Assembly: GCF_018785315.1 (NCBI RefSeq)
Contig: NZ_WQPN01000067.1
Location: 1,390 to 62,951, forward strand
Direction of reading: 5' to 3'
DNA: 61,562 nucleotides
Source of the DNA: Clostridium sp. MCC353
Lineage (GTDB): Bacteria; Bacillota; Clostridia; Lachnospirales; Lachnospiraceae
The notes beneath the pieces are model-generated. The model worked only from the letters and a program-made list of their open reading frames with translations. It was not told the DNA's origin and ran no database searches. Below are positions 24,009 to 32,722 of the stretch, in pieces. Made by a program: the position numbers and the translations under genes. Every line of letters starts with the position of its first letter. The first letter of the stretch is position 1.

Positions 24009-24503
24009 ATGAAAAAATTGAATAAAACCTATATTATGGGTGTCGTCTGTATCCTGTTTTCATTCTGGATATTCTGGGAAACGTCGCGGATTCCGGAACG
24101 GCTGGTATCCAATGAGCCGGGCCCCAAATTGTTTCCTTATATCTCGGCAGCGGGAATTCTGGTCTTTTCAGTGATTTCCATTATTTTTGACGGGGCGAAA
24201 GAGAAGAAGGAAGAGACAAAGGCCTATCTGGATGCTGGCGGATGGAAGAGGATCGGGATTATCATGGGGGAAACTGTTTTATTCGCGTTAGGAATGAAAT
24301 TTTTAGGTTTCTGGATCACTTCCATGGCCGGGATGATGATGTTCATTCAGACTTTAAAAGGTGATAAGAAGATAAACCGGATCTTTGCAGCAGTTCTGAG
24401 CATTGGTCTGGGCACCATTTGTTACATAGGGTTTACGAAAGGTTTTGTGATTCCTCTTCCAAAAGGGGAAATCTGGACCATGCTTGGCATCAAAATGATG
24501 TAG
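24009..24503 (+). CDS. tctB: Tripartite tricarboxylate transporter TctB subunit
   Basis: 164 residues from the ATG at 24009 behind AGAGG; the TTG at 23988 is in frame but less likely. Four hydrophobic segments fit the small TctB membrane subunit (DUF1468 type), including YIMGVVCILFSFWIFWE and the conserved EPGPKLFPYISAAGILVF. With TctA it forms the membrane part of a secondary transporter. It is 65 bp after tctC and 12 bp before tctA. Confidence 0.88.
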   Translation: MKKLNKTYIMGVVCILFSFWIFWETSRIPERLVSNEPGPKLFPYISAAGILVFSVISIIFDGAKEKKEETKAYLDAGGWKRIGIIMGETVLFALGMKFLGFWITSMAGMMMFIQTLKGDKKINRIFAAVLSIGLGTICYIGFTKGFVIPLPKGEIWTMLGIKMM

Positions 24504-24515
24504 GAGGAATGGATA

Positions 24516-26015
24516 ATGGCGACTTATTTAGCTTCATTAATGACAGTTTTAGAGCCGATGAATCTTTTGATGCTGTGGCTTTGCGCGGTGATCGGCTGTA
24601 TTTTGGGCGCGATTCCGGGGCTTTCCGGAGGGCTTGGCATCACACTGATTCTGCCCATGACATTTGCGCTGAATGCAGAACTCAGCTTCTGTATGCTGCT
24701 TGGCATGTACGTGGGAGGAATTTCAGGATCTTTCATCGCGGCAGTGCTGGTGGGAATTCCGGGGTCGGCAGCTTCTATCGCCACCTGTTATGACGGATAT
24801 CCCATGACAAAACAGGGAAAGGCGGCCAGGGCGCTGACCATCGGCATCACGGGCTCCTTTATCGGTACGGCAGTATCCATCATCGTGGCCACTTTATGTT
24901 CCAGCGCGATTGCGGACATCGCCCTGGCTTTGGGGCCGTGGGAGTACTTCAGCTTGTGTTTTATGGCGATTTCACTGGTAGTCGGCCTGAGCCGCGGGTC
25001 TGTTTATAAAGGGCTTTTGGCAGCGTTTATCGGAATCTGGCTGTCCACAGTGGGGACAGACCAGGTTACAAACCAGATGCGCTTTACATTTGGAAATTAT
25101 AATTTATTCGCAGGGATCAATGTGGTCTGCCTGCTGATGGGGACATTCGCGCTGCAGCAGGTTGCCACCAGCTATGCCAAAGGAAACCAGGAGATGCCGG
25201 AAGTGGACATGAATGGACTGAGAGGCTTTGGACTGACGGTCAAAGATTTCGTAAAAAGCGCAAAAACCATCATAACTTCCCTGTTAGTAGGGCTTTGGAT
25301 CGGCTTTCTTCCGGGCATGGGTTCCGGCGTGGCTAACATGATCGCTTACGGACAGGCGAAAAAGATGAGTAAACATCCGGAAAAATTCGGTACAGGTACG
25401 GATGACGGCATATGGGCTTCCGAAGTATCCAACAATGCCGGTGTGGGCGGCGCCCTGATCCCCATGATGAGTCTGGGCATTCCGGGTGACGGCACAACGG
25501 TGCTTCTGCTTTCGGCCATGACCATTCACGGTCTGCAGGCTGGCCCCATGTTCATTTCCACCAATCCCAACCTGGCATACATGATTTTTGCCGCTGTACT
25601 GGTGGCCGCCATTCTTATCTTTGTTACGGAACTTCTGACAAAGAGATGGTTTCCGCTGCTGTTAAAAGCTCCTTATCATTATCTGTACAGCGCGATTATG
25701 ATGATCTGCTTTTTAGGAGCGTTCAGCGCCAGCACATCCATGTTCAGCGTCTATATGATGATCGGCTTTGGAGTATTGGGTGTTGTTCTGGACTTTTTTG
25801 AAATCCCTATGAGCCCGTTGATGCTGTCCTATATTCTGGGCACGAATCTGGAAACTTACTTCAGAAGGGGCTGTTCTTATGCAAAAGGAGATATGACATC
25901 CTTTTTCACCCGTCCGATTTCCTGTATTTTGCTGGTGATCGGAATCTACAGCCTTTTGAACCCGGCTGTAAAGTATTTTATAAGGAAGGCGAAGTTAAAA
26001 AAGGCGGCAGCCTGA
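24516..26015 (+). CDS. tctA: Tripartite tricarboxylate transporter TctA subunit
   Basis: 499 residues with about twelve membrane segments, the usual size for TctA. The conserved GAIPGLSGGLGITLILPMTF near residue 30 and FLPGMGSGVANMIAYG, SLGIPGDGTTVLLLSAM in the second half are the family signatures (PG-containing half-helix motifs in two inverted halves). It is the permease that brings in the substrate with sodium or protons. It overlaps nothing and is followed by two enzymes of the same transcription unit with gaps of 32 and 25 bp. Confidence 0.93.
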   Translation: MATYLASLMTVLEPMNLLMLWLCAVIGCILGAIPGLSGGLGITLILPMTFALNAELSFCMLLGMYVGGISGSFIAAVLVGIPGSAASIATCYDGYPMTKQGKAARALTIGITGSFIGTAVSIIVATLCSSAIADIALALGPWEYFSLCFMAISLVVGLSRGSVYKGLLAAFIGIWLSTVGTDQVTNQMRFTFGNYNLFAGINVVCLLMGTFALQQVATSYAKGNQEMPEVDMNGLRGFGLTVKDFVKSAKTIITSLLVGLWIGFLPGMGSGVANMIAYGQAKKMSKHPEKFGTGTDDGIWASEVSNNAGVGGALIPMMSLGIPGDGTTVLLLSAMTIHGLQAGPMFISTNPNLAYMIFAAVLVAAILIFVTELLTKRWFPLLLKAPYHYLYSAIMMICFLGAFSASTSMFSVYMMIGFGVLGVVLDFFEIPMSPLMLSYILGTNLETYFRRGCSYAKGDMTSFFTRPISCILLVIGIYSLLNPAVKYFIRKAKLKKAAA

Positions 26016-26047
26016 GAAAAATGATTGGAAGATGAGGAATATAGAAC

Positions 26048-26923
26048 ATGTCAATGAAAGAAGAGTATGAGAAATATCAGGAGAGAAGATCGGCCCTGAT
26101 GGAAAATCCTATGTCGGTAATCTGGACAGACCAGGAGAGCCGCTATCTCCATCCATTCAGAATGTATGGCAATTTGTATTACGTAGGGGATGACTGGGTA
26201 TGCGTCCATCTGGTGGATACCGGAGAGGGGCTGTTATTGATCGACGGAGGGAACTGCGGCGCCACGGCCATGCTGATTCAGGCCATATGGGAGGCCGGTT
26301 TTAATCCGGCGGATGTCAAATGGATGATCCTTTCCCATGGCCATGTAGACCACATCGGATCGGCGGTTTTCTTCCGGAAAATGTTCGGCACAAAACTGCT
26401 GTTAGGCGCTCCGGATGCCCTGATGTTTGAAGAACACCCGGAGCAGTCGGCTATTCAGGAGAGCACGGATTTTATGGATTCCCTGTTTACTCCTGACATT
26501 TTGATCAATGACGGCGATGTGATGACATTTGGAAATACGGAAATCAGCTTTTATCTGGTACCGGGACATACGGCTGGATGTATCGCCTGTTTCTTTGATA
26601 TTTCCGATGGGAATGAAGTGAAACGGGCCGGTTATTACGGCGGTTTCGGCTTCAATACCCTGAAAGGGGAATTTTTAAGGGAAATCGGAGATACGGATTG
26701 TCGGATGAGACAGGTGTACCTGGATTCCCTGAAAAAGGTCAGAGACCAGCATGTGGATGTGTTTATGGGAAATCACACCAATAACAACCGGCTGGTGGAA
26801 AAACGCCGCTATATGGAGGAACATCCGGGAGAGAACCCATTTGTAGATGAAGGGACATGGAGCAGGTATCTGGATGAAAAGAGGGACAGTCTGCTGGAAT
26901 TTATGAAAGATCCCGCCAATTGA
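26048..26923 (+). CDS. Metallo-beta-lactamase-fold hydrolase
   Basis: 291 residues. The zinc ligand motif HGHVDH is at 97-102 (within LSHGHVDHIGSA). The third ligand histidine lies in YLVPGHTAGC and the last in MGNHTNN. This fold covers hydrolases of lactones, thioesters and beta-lactams, so an intracellular hydrolysis of the imported compound is plausible. It is encoded between the transporter and a second esterase, suggesting a shared pathway. It is not secreted. Confidence 0.87.
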   Translation: MSMKEEYEKYQERRSALMENPMSVIWTDQESRYLHPFRMYGNLYYVGDDWVCVHLVDTGEGLLLIDGGNCGATAMLIQAIWEAGFNPADVKWMILSHGHVDHIGSAVFFRKMFGTKLLLGAPDALMFEEHPEQSAIQESTDFMDSLFTPDILINDGDVMTFGNTEISFYLVPGHTAGCIACFFDISDGNEVKRAGYYGGFGFNTLKGEFLREIGDTDCRMRQVYLDSLKKVRDQHVDVFMGNHTNNNRLVEKRRYMEEHPGENPFVDEGTWSRYLDEKRDSLLEFMKDPAN

Positions 26924-26948
26924 TAAGCGGTGAAAGAGAGGAAGGATA

Positions 26949-27851
26949 ATGGCTTTTACGGAACAGGAAAAAGAAGCGTTCAGAAAGATCATTCAGGAAA
27001 CGGGAGGAAACCGGGAAACTATGCTCCAGGCCAGGTACATTCCGGATGAATACAGGGAATATCTGAATCGAGTGGAACGGGAAACCGTGGTGGTCCCGGC
27101 TCCTTTGACCAAAACGCCGGTCACCTGTTATGTTTCCACAGCCAAAGACAGGACGGATCACTGCCCGGTGCACATTAACTGCCATGGGGGAGGGTTTTAC
27201 CTGCCGCAGAACCAGGACGATGACATGTACTGCGCTCATCTGGCCGCAGAAATCAAAGGGATTGTGGTGGATGTGGACTATGCCCTCTGCCCGGATTATC
27301 AATATCCGACTGCATTTTTACAGAGCTATGAAGCGGTAAAATGGGCATTTTCCCAGTGTGAGGCCTGGGGCGCAGATCCGAAACGGGTATCCATGGGCGG
27401 ACACAGCGCAGGCGGCAATCTGACTGCCGCGGTGGCGCTGAAAGCAAACCGGACAAAAGAATTCCAGCTCTGTCTTCAGATTCTGGATTTTGCCGCCCTT
27501 GATCTGGCCTCGTTTACCAAAGGAGAGGAGCCCCAGGCCAGACGCAGCCGGGCTTTTAACGATATGTATTCCGGCTGTGATGAAACGGTCATTTCACAGC
27601 CTTACTACACGCCGGTACTGGCTGAGGACAGCGGCTTAAAGGGGCTGCCTGAAACCCTGGTCATCGCTGCCGGAATCTGCCCCTTTAAGGACATGAATCT
27701 GGAATACGGAACCCGGATAGCCGGGCAGGGCTCTTTAGTGACTATGAAATGTTTTGCGAACAGCCATCACGGCTTCACCATGCGGATGCTGGATGAGTGG
27801 CAGGAAGCGCAGCAGTTGATTATCAGTAAATTGAGAGAAGCTTCTTTATAA
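26949..27851 (+). CDS. Alpha/beta hydrolase, hormone-sensitive-lipase type
   Basis: 300 residues. The HSL-family oxyanion motif HGGG (79-82, NCHGGGFYLP) and nucleophile elbow GHSAGG (Ser153) are followed by the typical DYALCPDYQYP strand before the elbow. The catalytic His is probably in SHHGF. It is an esterase for short or aromatic esters; it resembles the other hydrolase at 19625 only in fold. It is the last gene of the transporter operon, with a hairpin terminator 40 bp behind. Together with the metallo-hydrolase it fits a small catabolic module. Confidence 0.88.
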   Translation: MAFTEQEKEAFRKIIQETGGNRETMLQARYIPDEYREYLNRVERETVVVPAPLTKTPVTCYVSTAKDRTDHCPVHINCHGGGFYLPQNQDDDMYCAHLAAEIKGIVVDVDYALCPDYQYPTAFLQSYEAVKWAFSQCEAWGADPKRVSMGGHSAGGNLTAAVALKANRTKEFQLCLQILDFAALDLASFTKGEEPQARRSRAFNDMYSGCDETVISQPYYTPVLAEDSGLKGLPETLVIAAGICPFKDMNLEYGTRIAGQGSLVTMKCFANSHHGFTMRMLDEWQEAQQLIISKLREASL

Positions 27852-27890
27852 AATATGTTTTTGGGGTTGGAAAATGAAAGCGTTCAGGGT

Positions 27891-27920
27891 CAGGAAAATG
27901 TGGAATACCATATTTTCCTG
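27891..27920 (+). terminator. Terminator of the tctCBA operon
   Basis: CAGGAAAATGTGG-AATA-CCATATTTTCCTG: a 13-bp stem with one wobble, followed by GCCTTTGTC. Good hairpin, weaker U-run. Confidence 0.65.
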
Positions 27921-27984
27921 GCCTTTGTCTGCTGCAGAAATTAAAAAACCTTGCGATATTGAAATCACAAGGTAAATGAGATAG

Positions 27985-28058
27985 TAGCGGAAATTGGACT
28001 TGAACCAACGACACCACGGGTATGAACCGTGTGCTCTAGCCAGCTGAGCTATTCCGCC
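27985..28058 (-). tRNA. tRNA-Met (CAT anticodon)
   Basis: On the minus strand the cloverleaf starts GGCGGAATAGCTCAG (acceptor GGCGGAA with TTCCGCT, one wobble). The anticodon loop TTCATAC gives CAT, and the T-arm is GTTGG-TTCAAGT-CCAAT. 74 nt, CCA not encoded. It lies beside tRNA-Val with a 31-nt spacer. The G1-U72 wobble pair speaks for an elongator rather than an initiator. Confidence 0.93.
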
Positions 28059-28089
28059 ATATGAAATTGTAGCGATTCTTTCGAATCAG

Positions 28090-28162
28090 TGGGACCTATA
28101 GGGCTCGAACCTATGACCCTCTGCTTGTAAGGCAGATGCTCTCCCAGCTGAGCTAAGATCCC
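28090..28162 (-). tRNA. tRNA-Val (TAC anticodon)
   Basis: Minus strand: acceptor GGGATCT with AGGTCCC (one G-U), D-arm GCTC...GAGC, anticodon loop CTTACAA giving TAC, T-arm ATAGG-TTCGAGC-CCTAT. 73 nt, CCA not encoded. It is upstream of tRNA-Met in the same transcript. Confidence 0.93.
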
Positions 28163-28278
28163 TGGGTTATGTAGCCTTTCAAACCTTTAATTACCAGCGC
28201 TTGTCGACTGCTTGATAAGTATAAATGATATTGTTTTAATTGTCAATACTTTTTCTACAATTTTTTTCATAATTTTTA

Positions 28279-28307
28279 TTATCATTTTGTTATGTTTATG
28301 ATACAAT
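28279..28307 (+). promoter_or_regulatory. Promoter of the lipid-kinase/leader transcript
   Basis: TTATCA (28279-28284), 17 nt, TACAAT (28302-28307). The transcript would start near 28314 and enter the structured leader element E1 at 28334. Confidence 0.5.
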
Positions 28308-28333
28308 ATAGGATAATAAGATTATGAAGGCTG

Positions 28334-28480
28334 GTGTGAAGAATAATCCTGACGGCTTATTTTTTTACACCCGAATTTGTGCCGGAGCCACAAATTTGAA
28401 TCGCCGCTGGGAAGCCGGACTTCTCAGCGGGTGCCTGTGCAGCGCGGTATCAGCGCTAAAACGCTCCGTCATGGAGGATT
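28334..28480 (+). promoter_or_regulatory. E1: conserved structured leader element (copy 1)
   Basis: Stem I is GTGTGAAGAATAA paired with TTATTTTTTTACAC, with loop TCCTGACGGC. Stem II pairs AATTTGTG with CACAAATT around CCGGAGC. Stem III is CCGCTGGGAAG-CCGGA-CTTCTCAGCGG. An extra hairpin AGCGC...GCGCT follows. The 3' end CTCC-GTCAT-GGAG pairs with the ribosome-binding site of the lipid-kinase gene, whose ATG is 28484. Copies at 42908 and 50847 share the loop words and the same end. I infer a cis-regulatory RNA acting on translation; the ligand is unknown. Confidence 0.7.
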
Positions 28481-28483
28481 TTT

Positions 28484-29410
28484 ATGTATCATTTTATAGT
28501 GAATCCTAATGCCTGCTGCGGGCGGGGAGTCCGTATCTGGAAGAAACTGGAACGGCAATTAGATTCCGCTAATATCGAATATGAAGCCCATCTGACAAAA
28601 CAGCAGGGGGATGCGAAACGGTTTGCCCGCGAATTGACGGAAGGTATGAAGGACCCTAAGATGATCGTTGCGGTGGGCGGTGACGGTACGGTCAATGAAG
28701 TATTGGACGGTATCAGTTTTTGCGGGCCCGTTACATTTGGATATATACCTGCGGGTTCCGGCAATGATCTTGCCAGAAGCCTCAAGATATCGAAAAATCC
28801 TTACCGGGCCCTGAAAAAGGTCTTGAACCCCAGATATCATAAACTGCTGGATTATGGGGTAGTCTCCTATGGAGAAGATGTTATATCATATAGAAGATTT
28901 ATGGTCAGCGCAGGGATCGGGCTGGATGCGGCGATCTGCCATAATATTCTTCATTCCAGGCTACGCAGTGTTCTGAACCGGCTTCATTTAAACGGATTGA
29001 GCTATATCCTGATCGGGATCAGACAACTGCTGTGTGCCAAATCCGTGAAGGGATACATACTGCTGGATGGCGTGCAGAAAGTGGAGTTTAACCATATCTA
29101 TTTTATTTCCGCCCACATCCATCCGTATGAAGGCGGCGGGTTTAAGTTTGCCCCCAAAGCCGATTATAGTGATGGGAAGCTGGCCGTTTGTGTGGTCAAC
29201 GGTTCCTCCCGTCGGAAGCTGATTCCCGTGCTGGCCGGCGCGCGTTTGAAGAAATACGGCAGGCATCCTGGAATCCGGAATTTCGAATGCCGGGAACTTG
29301 TGATTCATACGGACAAACCCCTGGCCGTCCATGTGGACGGCGAAAGCTGTTTGTGCCAGCAGGACCTTCAGATTCGATGTATTGAAAAGAAGATACGTAT
29401 CATAGTTTAG
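28484..29410 (+). CDS. Diacylglycerol/lipid kinase (YegS/DgkB family)
   Basis: 308 residues. The catalytic-domain signature AVGGDGTVNEVLDG (GGDGT at 65-69) and YIPAGSGNDLAR near 90 bind ATP; the C-terminal beta-sandwich domain includes HVDGE. The enzyme phosphorylates diacylglycerol or a related lipid at the membrane. The start codon lies 6-7 nt behind a GGAGG site that is itself in the last hairpin of element E1, so translation may be regulated by that RNA. ispF follows after 45 bp, but the ribosome-binding region there looks independent. Confidence 0.9.
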   Translation: MYHFIVNPNACCGRGVRIWKKLERQLDSANIEYEAHLTKQQGDAKRFARELTEGMKDPKMIVAVGGDGTVNEVLDGISFCGPVTFGYIPAGSGNDLARSLKISKNPYRALKKVLNPRYHKLLDYGVVSYGEDVISYRRFMVSAGIGLDAAICHNILHSRLRSVLNRLHLNGLSYILIGIRQLLCAKSVKGYILLDGVQKVEFNHIYFISAHIHPYEGGGFKFAPKADYSDGKLAVCVVNGSSRRKLIPVLAGARLKKYGRHPGIRNFECRELVIHTDKPLAVHVDGESCLCQQDLQIRCIEKKIRIIV

Positions 29411-29455
29411 ACTTAAAGCAGAACAGCAAAAAATGCTTCGGCATGGAGGAATAAT

Positions 29456-30001
29456 ATGAGAATTGGACAGGGATATGATGTACACCGTTTGACAGAAGGA
29501 CGTAAACTGATTTTGGGAGGTGTGGAAATCCCATACGAAAAGGGGCTGTTGGGACATTCTGATGCGGATGTGCTGGTTCATGCAGTGATGGACGCTCTTT
29601 TAGGGGCTGCGGCCCTTGGCGATATCGGGCAGCATTTTCCCGATACGGATCCGCAGTATCAGGGAATATCCAGCATAGAGCTGCTCCGGCATGTGAGAGG
29701 GCTGTTGGAAGATAAGGGATATGTGATTGAGAATATCGACGCCACCATCATTGCCCAGAGGCCCAAACTGGCGCCGTACCGCCCTCAGATGGCGGCTAAT
29801 ATTGAAGAAGCCCTGAAGCTGGAACCGGGCCGGGTCAGCATCAAAGCCACCACGGAAGAGGGGCTGGGCTTTACGGGAAATGGCGAAGGAATTTCATCTC
29901 AGGCCATAACCCTGTTGACGGAAACCGCCGATTACTGTTATGATGATAAAATATTGGCAAAAGACTGCGGTTCCTGCGGCGGATGCTGTAAAAAAGCTTA
30001 G
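29456..30001 (+). CDS. ispF: 2-C-methyl-D-erythritol 2,4-cyclodiphosphate synthase with Cys-rich tail
   Basis: 181 residues, about 20-25 more than usual (near 157). It makes the cyclic diphosphate of the MEP isoprenoid pathway. Metal ligands are DVHRL (Asp8, His10) and the His of [29 protein letters not shown] and [18 protein letters not shown] are the other signatures. After the normal end (about residue 157) a tail reads [18 protein letters not shown], with four cysteines in CGSCGGCC spacing that could bind metal or a cluster. It is followed by cysS at 29 bp; GGAGG precedes the ATG within a hairpin-like CTTCGGCATGGAG. Confidence 0.93.
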   Translation: MRIGQGYDVHRLTEGRKLILGGVEIPYEKGLLGHSDADVLVHAVMDALLGAAALGDIGQHFPDTDPQYQGISSIELLRHVRGLLEDKGYVIENIDATIIAQRPKLAPYRPQMAANIEEALKLEPGRVSIKATTEEGLGFTGNGEGISSQAITLLTETADYCYDDKILAKDCGSCGGCCKKA

Positions 30002-30030
30002 ATAGAAGAAGTGAGAGGACAGAGGAAATT

Positions 30031-31440
30031 ATGAAGATCTATAACACCTTAACGAAGAGAAAAGATGAATTTGTGCCTTTGGAAGAAGGTAAGGTAAAGA
30101 TGTATGTGTGCGGGCCTACCGTGTATAATTTCATTCATATCGGCAATGCCCGTCCCATGATCATTTTCGATACGGTCAGACGCTATTTTGAGTATAAAGG
30201 ATATGATGTCAACTATGTATCCAATTTCACCGATGTGGATGATAAGATCATAAAAAAGGCCATTGAAGAAGGCGTGGACGCAGACACGATTTCCAAACGT
30301 TATATTGAAGAATGCAAGAAAGACATGGAGGCCATGAATGTTAAACCGGCCACCACCCATCCGCTGGCAACCCAGGAAATCTGCGGGATGCTGGAGATGA
30401 TACAGACCCTGATTGAGGCAGGACACGCTTATGCGGCCGCAGACGGAACCGTCTATTTCCGTACAAAATCATTTAAAGAGTATGGAAAGCTGTCCCATAA
30501 GAACCTGGAAGATCTGCAGTCCGGTTTCCGTGAGATCAAAGTCACCGGCGAGGAAGGGAAAGAAGACCCTGCGGATTTCGTTCTCTGGAAGCCTAAAAAA
30601 GAAGGGGAACCTTACTGGGAGTCCCCGTGGTGCGACGGCCGTCCAGGCTGGCATATCGAGTGTTCCGTCATGTCGAAGAAATACTTAGGCGACCAGATCG
30701 ATATCCATGCGGGCGGAGAGGATCTGATCTTCCCCCATCATGAGAATGAAATCGCCCAGAGCGAGGCGGCCAATGGAAAAGAGTTCGCCCGTTACTGGAT
30801 GCACAATGCATTTTTAAATATTGATAACAGAAAGATGTCTAAGTCTTTAGGAAACTTCTTCACCGTAAGGGAGATCAGTGAAAAATACGATCTGCAGGTG
30901 CTGCGTTTCTTCATGTTAAGCGCCCACTACAGAAGCCCGCTGAACTTCAGCGCGGAACTTATGGAAGCGTCCAAGAACGGCCTGGAGAGAATTCTGACAT
31001 CAGTTGAACGTTTAAAAGATCTGGAAGAAAAGGCCCAGGGCGATGTGCTGAATGAAGAAGAGAAGGCGTGGATGGCGGACGCGGATAAACTGGTTGAAAA
31101 GTATGAGGCTGCCATGGATGATGATTTCAATACGGCAGACGCAATTGCGGCTGTATTTGAACTGGTAAAACTGAGCAATTCCACAGCCGGTGAATCCAGC
31201 TCCAAAGCGTATGCACACGCCATGAAGGCCACAATTGAAAAACTCTGCGACGTGCTGGGTATCATTACGGAGAAAAAGGCGGAGATTCTGGACAGCGAGA
31301 TTGAAGCCATGATCGAAGCCAGACAGCAGGCCAGAAAAGCTAAGAATTTCGCCCTGGCAGATGAAATCCGCGGAAAACTTCTGGATATGGGTATTGTTTT
31401 GGAAGATACCAGAGAAGGTGTGAAATGGAAGAAAGCATAA
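30031..31440 (+). CDS. cysS: Cysteinyl-tRNA synthetase
   Basis: 469 residues, class I synthetase that charges tRNA-Cys. The zinc site and HIGH motif are CGPTVYNFIHIGNARP near residue 27-42, the second zinc ligands CSVMSKKYLGDQIDIHAGGEDLIFPHHENEIAQ, and KMSKS is present as KMSKSLGNFF. The C-terminal helical domain (IEARQQARKAKNFALADEIR) completes it. It sits in the order ispF-cysS-mrnC-rlmB common in Firmicutes, here with overlaps to the next two genes. No T-box leader is seen. Confidence 0.97.
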   Translation: MKIYNTLTKRKDEFVPLEEGKVKMYVCGPTVYNFIHIGNARPMIIFDTVRRYFEYKGYDVNYVSNFTDVDDKIIKKAIEEGVDADTISKRYIEECKKDMEAMNVKPATTHPLATQEICGMLEMIQTLIEAGHAYAAADGTVYFRTKSFKEYGKLSHKNLEDLQSGFREIKVTGEEGKEDPADFVLWKPKKEGEPYWESPWCDGRPGWHIECSVMSKKYLGDQIDIHAGGEDLIFPHHENEIAQSEAANGKEFARYWMHNAFLNIDNRKMSKSLGNFFTVREISEKYDLQVLRFFMLSAHYRSPLNFSAELMEASKNGLERILTSVERLKDLEEKAQGDVLNEEEKAWMADADKLVEKYEAAMDDDFNTADAIAAVFELVKLSNSTAGESSSKAYAHAMKATIEKLCDVLGIITEKKAEILDSEIEAMIEARQQARKAKNFALADEIRGKLLDMGIVLEDTREGVKWKKA

Positions 31441-31877
31441 AGGCAGAGGATTCGTTTATCCGTTTCTGCAAAGACAGCCTGAAGCTGGGGGAGATAGATG
31501 TCCGCACCTATTCTCCCCTGGTTCTTGCCTACATTGGCGACGCCGTTTATGAGTTGGTCATCCGCACGAAAGTGATCAATCACGGGAGCATGCAGGTGAA
31601 TAAAATGCATAAAAAGAGTTCGGGGCTGGTGAAAGCCGAAACCCAGGCCAGGCTGATTAAGGCGTTGGAAGAAGAACTGACGGAAGAGGAAACAGCGGCT
31701 TTTAAACGCGGGCGCAATGCCAAATCAGTGTCCACCGCCAAACATGCGACCGTGATCGATTACCGGATGGCGACCGGATTTGAAGCTTTAATCGGTTATC
31801 TGTATCTGACGGAACAGTATGAACGAATGATAACATTGATCAGCCATGGGCTTTTAAAGATTGGAGAATTGGAATGA
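31425..31877 (+). CDS. mrnC: Mini-ribonuclease 3
   Basis: 150 residues. A lone RNase III domain without the double-stranded RNA-binding domain: YSPLVLAYIGDAVYELVIRTK contains the catalytic acidic residues, and FKRGRNAKS... completes the signature. In Bacillus it matures 23S rRNA. It overlaps the end of cysS by 16 bp and the start of rlmB by 4 bp, so translation is probably coupled. A notable substrate class in this genome could be the long self-complementary transcripts of the LP elements, but that is only a suggestion. Confidence 0.95.
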   Translation: MEESIKAEDSFIRFCKDSLKLGEIDVRTYSPLVLAYIGDAVYELVIRTKVINHGSMQVNKMHKKSSGLVKAETQARLIKALEEELTEEETAAFKRGRNAKSVSTAKHATVIDYRMATGFEALIGYLYLTEQYERMITLISHGLLKIGELE

Positions 31878-32614
31878 GATACGAAGAGTTTACCATAGAA
31901 GGAAGAAATGCGGTTCTGGAGGCATTTCGCTCCGGTAAGACCATCGATAAGCTTTTTGTGCTGGATGGATGTAAAGACGGCCCTGTCCAGTCCATAACGA
32001 GGGAGGCCAGAAAGCAGGATACCATTATTAACTATGTGGCGAAAGAGCGTCTGGACCAGATGTCGGAGACCGGCAAACACCAGGGCGTAATCGCTTATGC
32101 GGCAGCCTATGAGTATGCTGAGGTTGAGGACATTTTAAAGGCAGCTGAAGAGAAGGGGGAACCTCCTTTTATCTTTCTGCTGGACGGAATTGAAGATCCC
32201 CATAACCTGGGCGCGATCATCCGTACCGCCAACTTAGCCGGCGCCCATGGCGTGATCATACCAAAGAGAAGGGCGGCAGGATTGACTGCAACGGTTGCCA
32301 AAACTTCCGCAGGGGCCTTAAATTATACTCCGGTGGCAAAGGTGACCAACTTGGCGGCCACGATTGAAGACCTGAAGAAGAAGGGCCTCTGGTTTGTCTG
32401 CGCAGATATGGGCGGCGAACTGATGTACCGTCTGAATTTAAAAGGCCCCATCGGCCTTGTGATCGGCAATGAGGGGGACGGAGTGGGCAAACTGATCCGG
32501 GAAAAATGCGATATGACCGCTTCCATACCTATGAAAGGTGAGATCGATTCCCTGAACGCCTCCGTGGCAGCAGGTGTTTTAGCCTATGAAATCGTGAGAC
32601 AGCGTCTCCAGTAA
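31874..32614 (+). CDS. rlmB: 23S rRNA (guanosine-2'-O-)-methyltransferase
   Basis: 246 residues of the SPOUT/TrmH type. An N-terminal substrate-binding domain (IEGRNAVLEAFRSGKTIDKLFV) is followed by the knotted domain with LLDGIEDPHNLGAIIRTANLAGAHGVIIP (motif 1), IGLVIGNEGDGVGKLI (motif 2) and IPMKGEIDSLNASVAAGVLAYE (motif 3). It methylates 23S rRNA. It ends the operon. A sigma-A promoter for the next gene follows. Confidence 0.95.
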   Translation: MRYEEFTIEGRNAVLEAFRSGKTIDKLFVLDGCKDGPVQSITREARKQDTIINYVAKERLDQMSETGKHQGVIAYAAAYEYAEVEDILKAAEEKGEPPFIFLLDGIEDPHNLGAIIRTANLAGAHGVIIPKRRAAGLTATVAKTSAGALNYTPVAKVTNLAATIEDLKKKGLWFVCADMGGELMYRLNLKGPIGLVIGNEGDGVGKLIREKCDMTASIPMKGEIDSLNASVAAGVLAYEIVRQRLQ

Positions 32615-32654
32615 GAATGAAAGAAATCTGTAAACCTTTGAGGTGACAAAGCTG

Positions 32655-32683
32655 TTTACTTTATAGCGTAAAAAGGCTATAAT
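32655..32683 (+). promoter_or_regulatory. Sigma-A promoter of the transglutaminase lipoprotein gene
   Basis: TTTACT (32655-32660), 17 nt, TATAAT (32678-32683); the transcript would start near 32690, about 33 nt before the ATG. Confidence 0.7.
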
Positions 32684-32722
32684 GTAACTGTAACTGGAAA
32701 AAGATACGGAGGTTCAGATATT

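Noticed and set aside
28334-28480. Reading element E1 as a small coding gene (frame from 28324)
   Set aside because: The frame is not kept in E2 and E3, while hairpin loops and the final ribosome-binding-site hairpin are.
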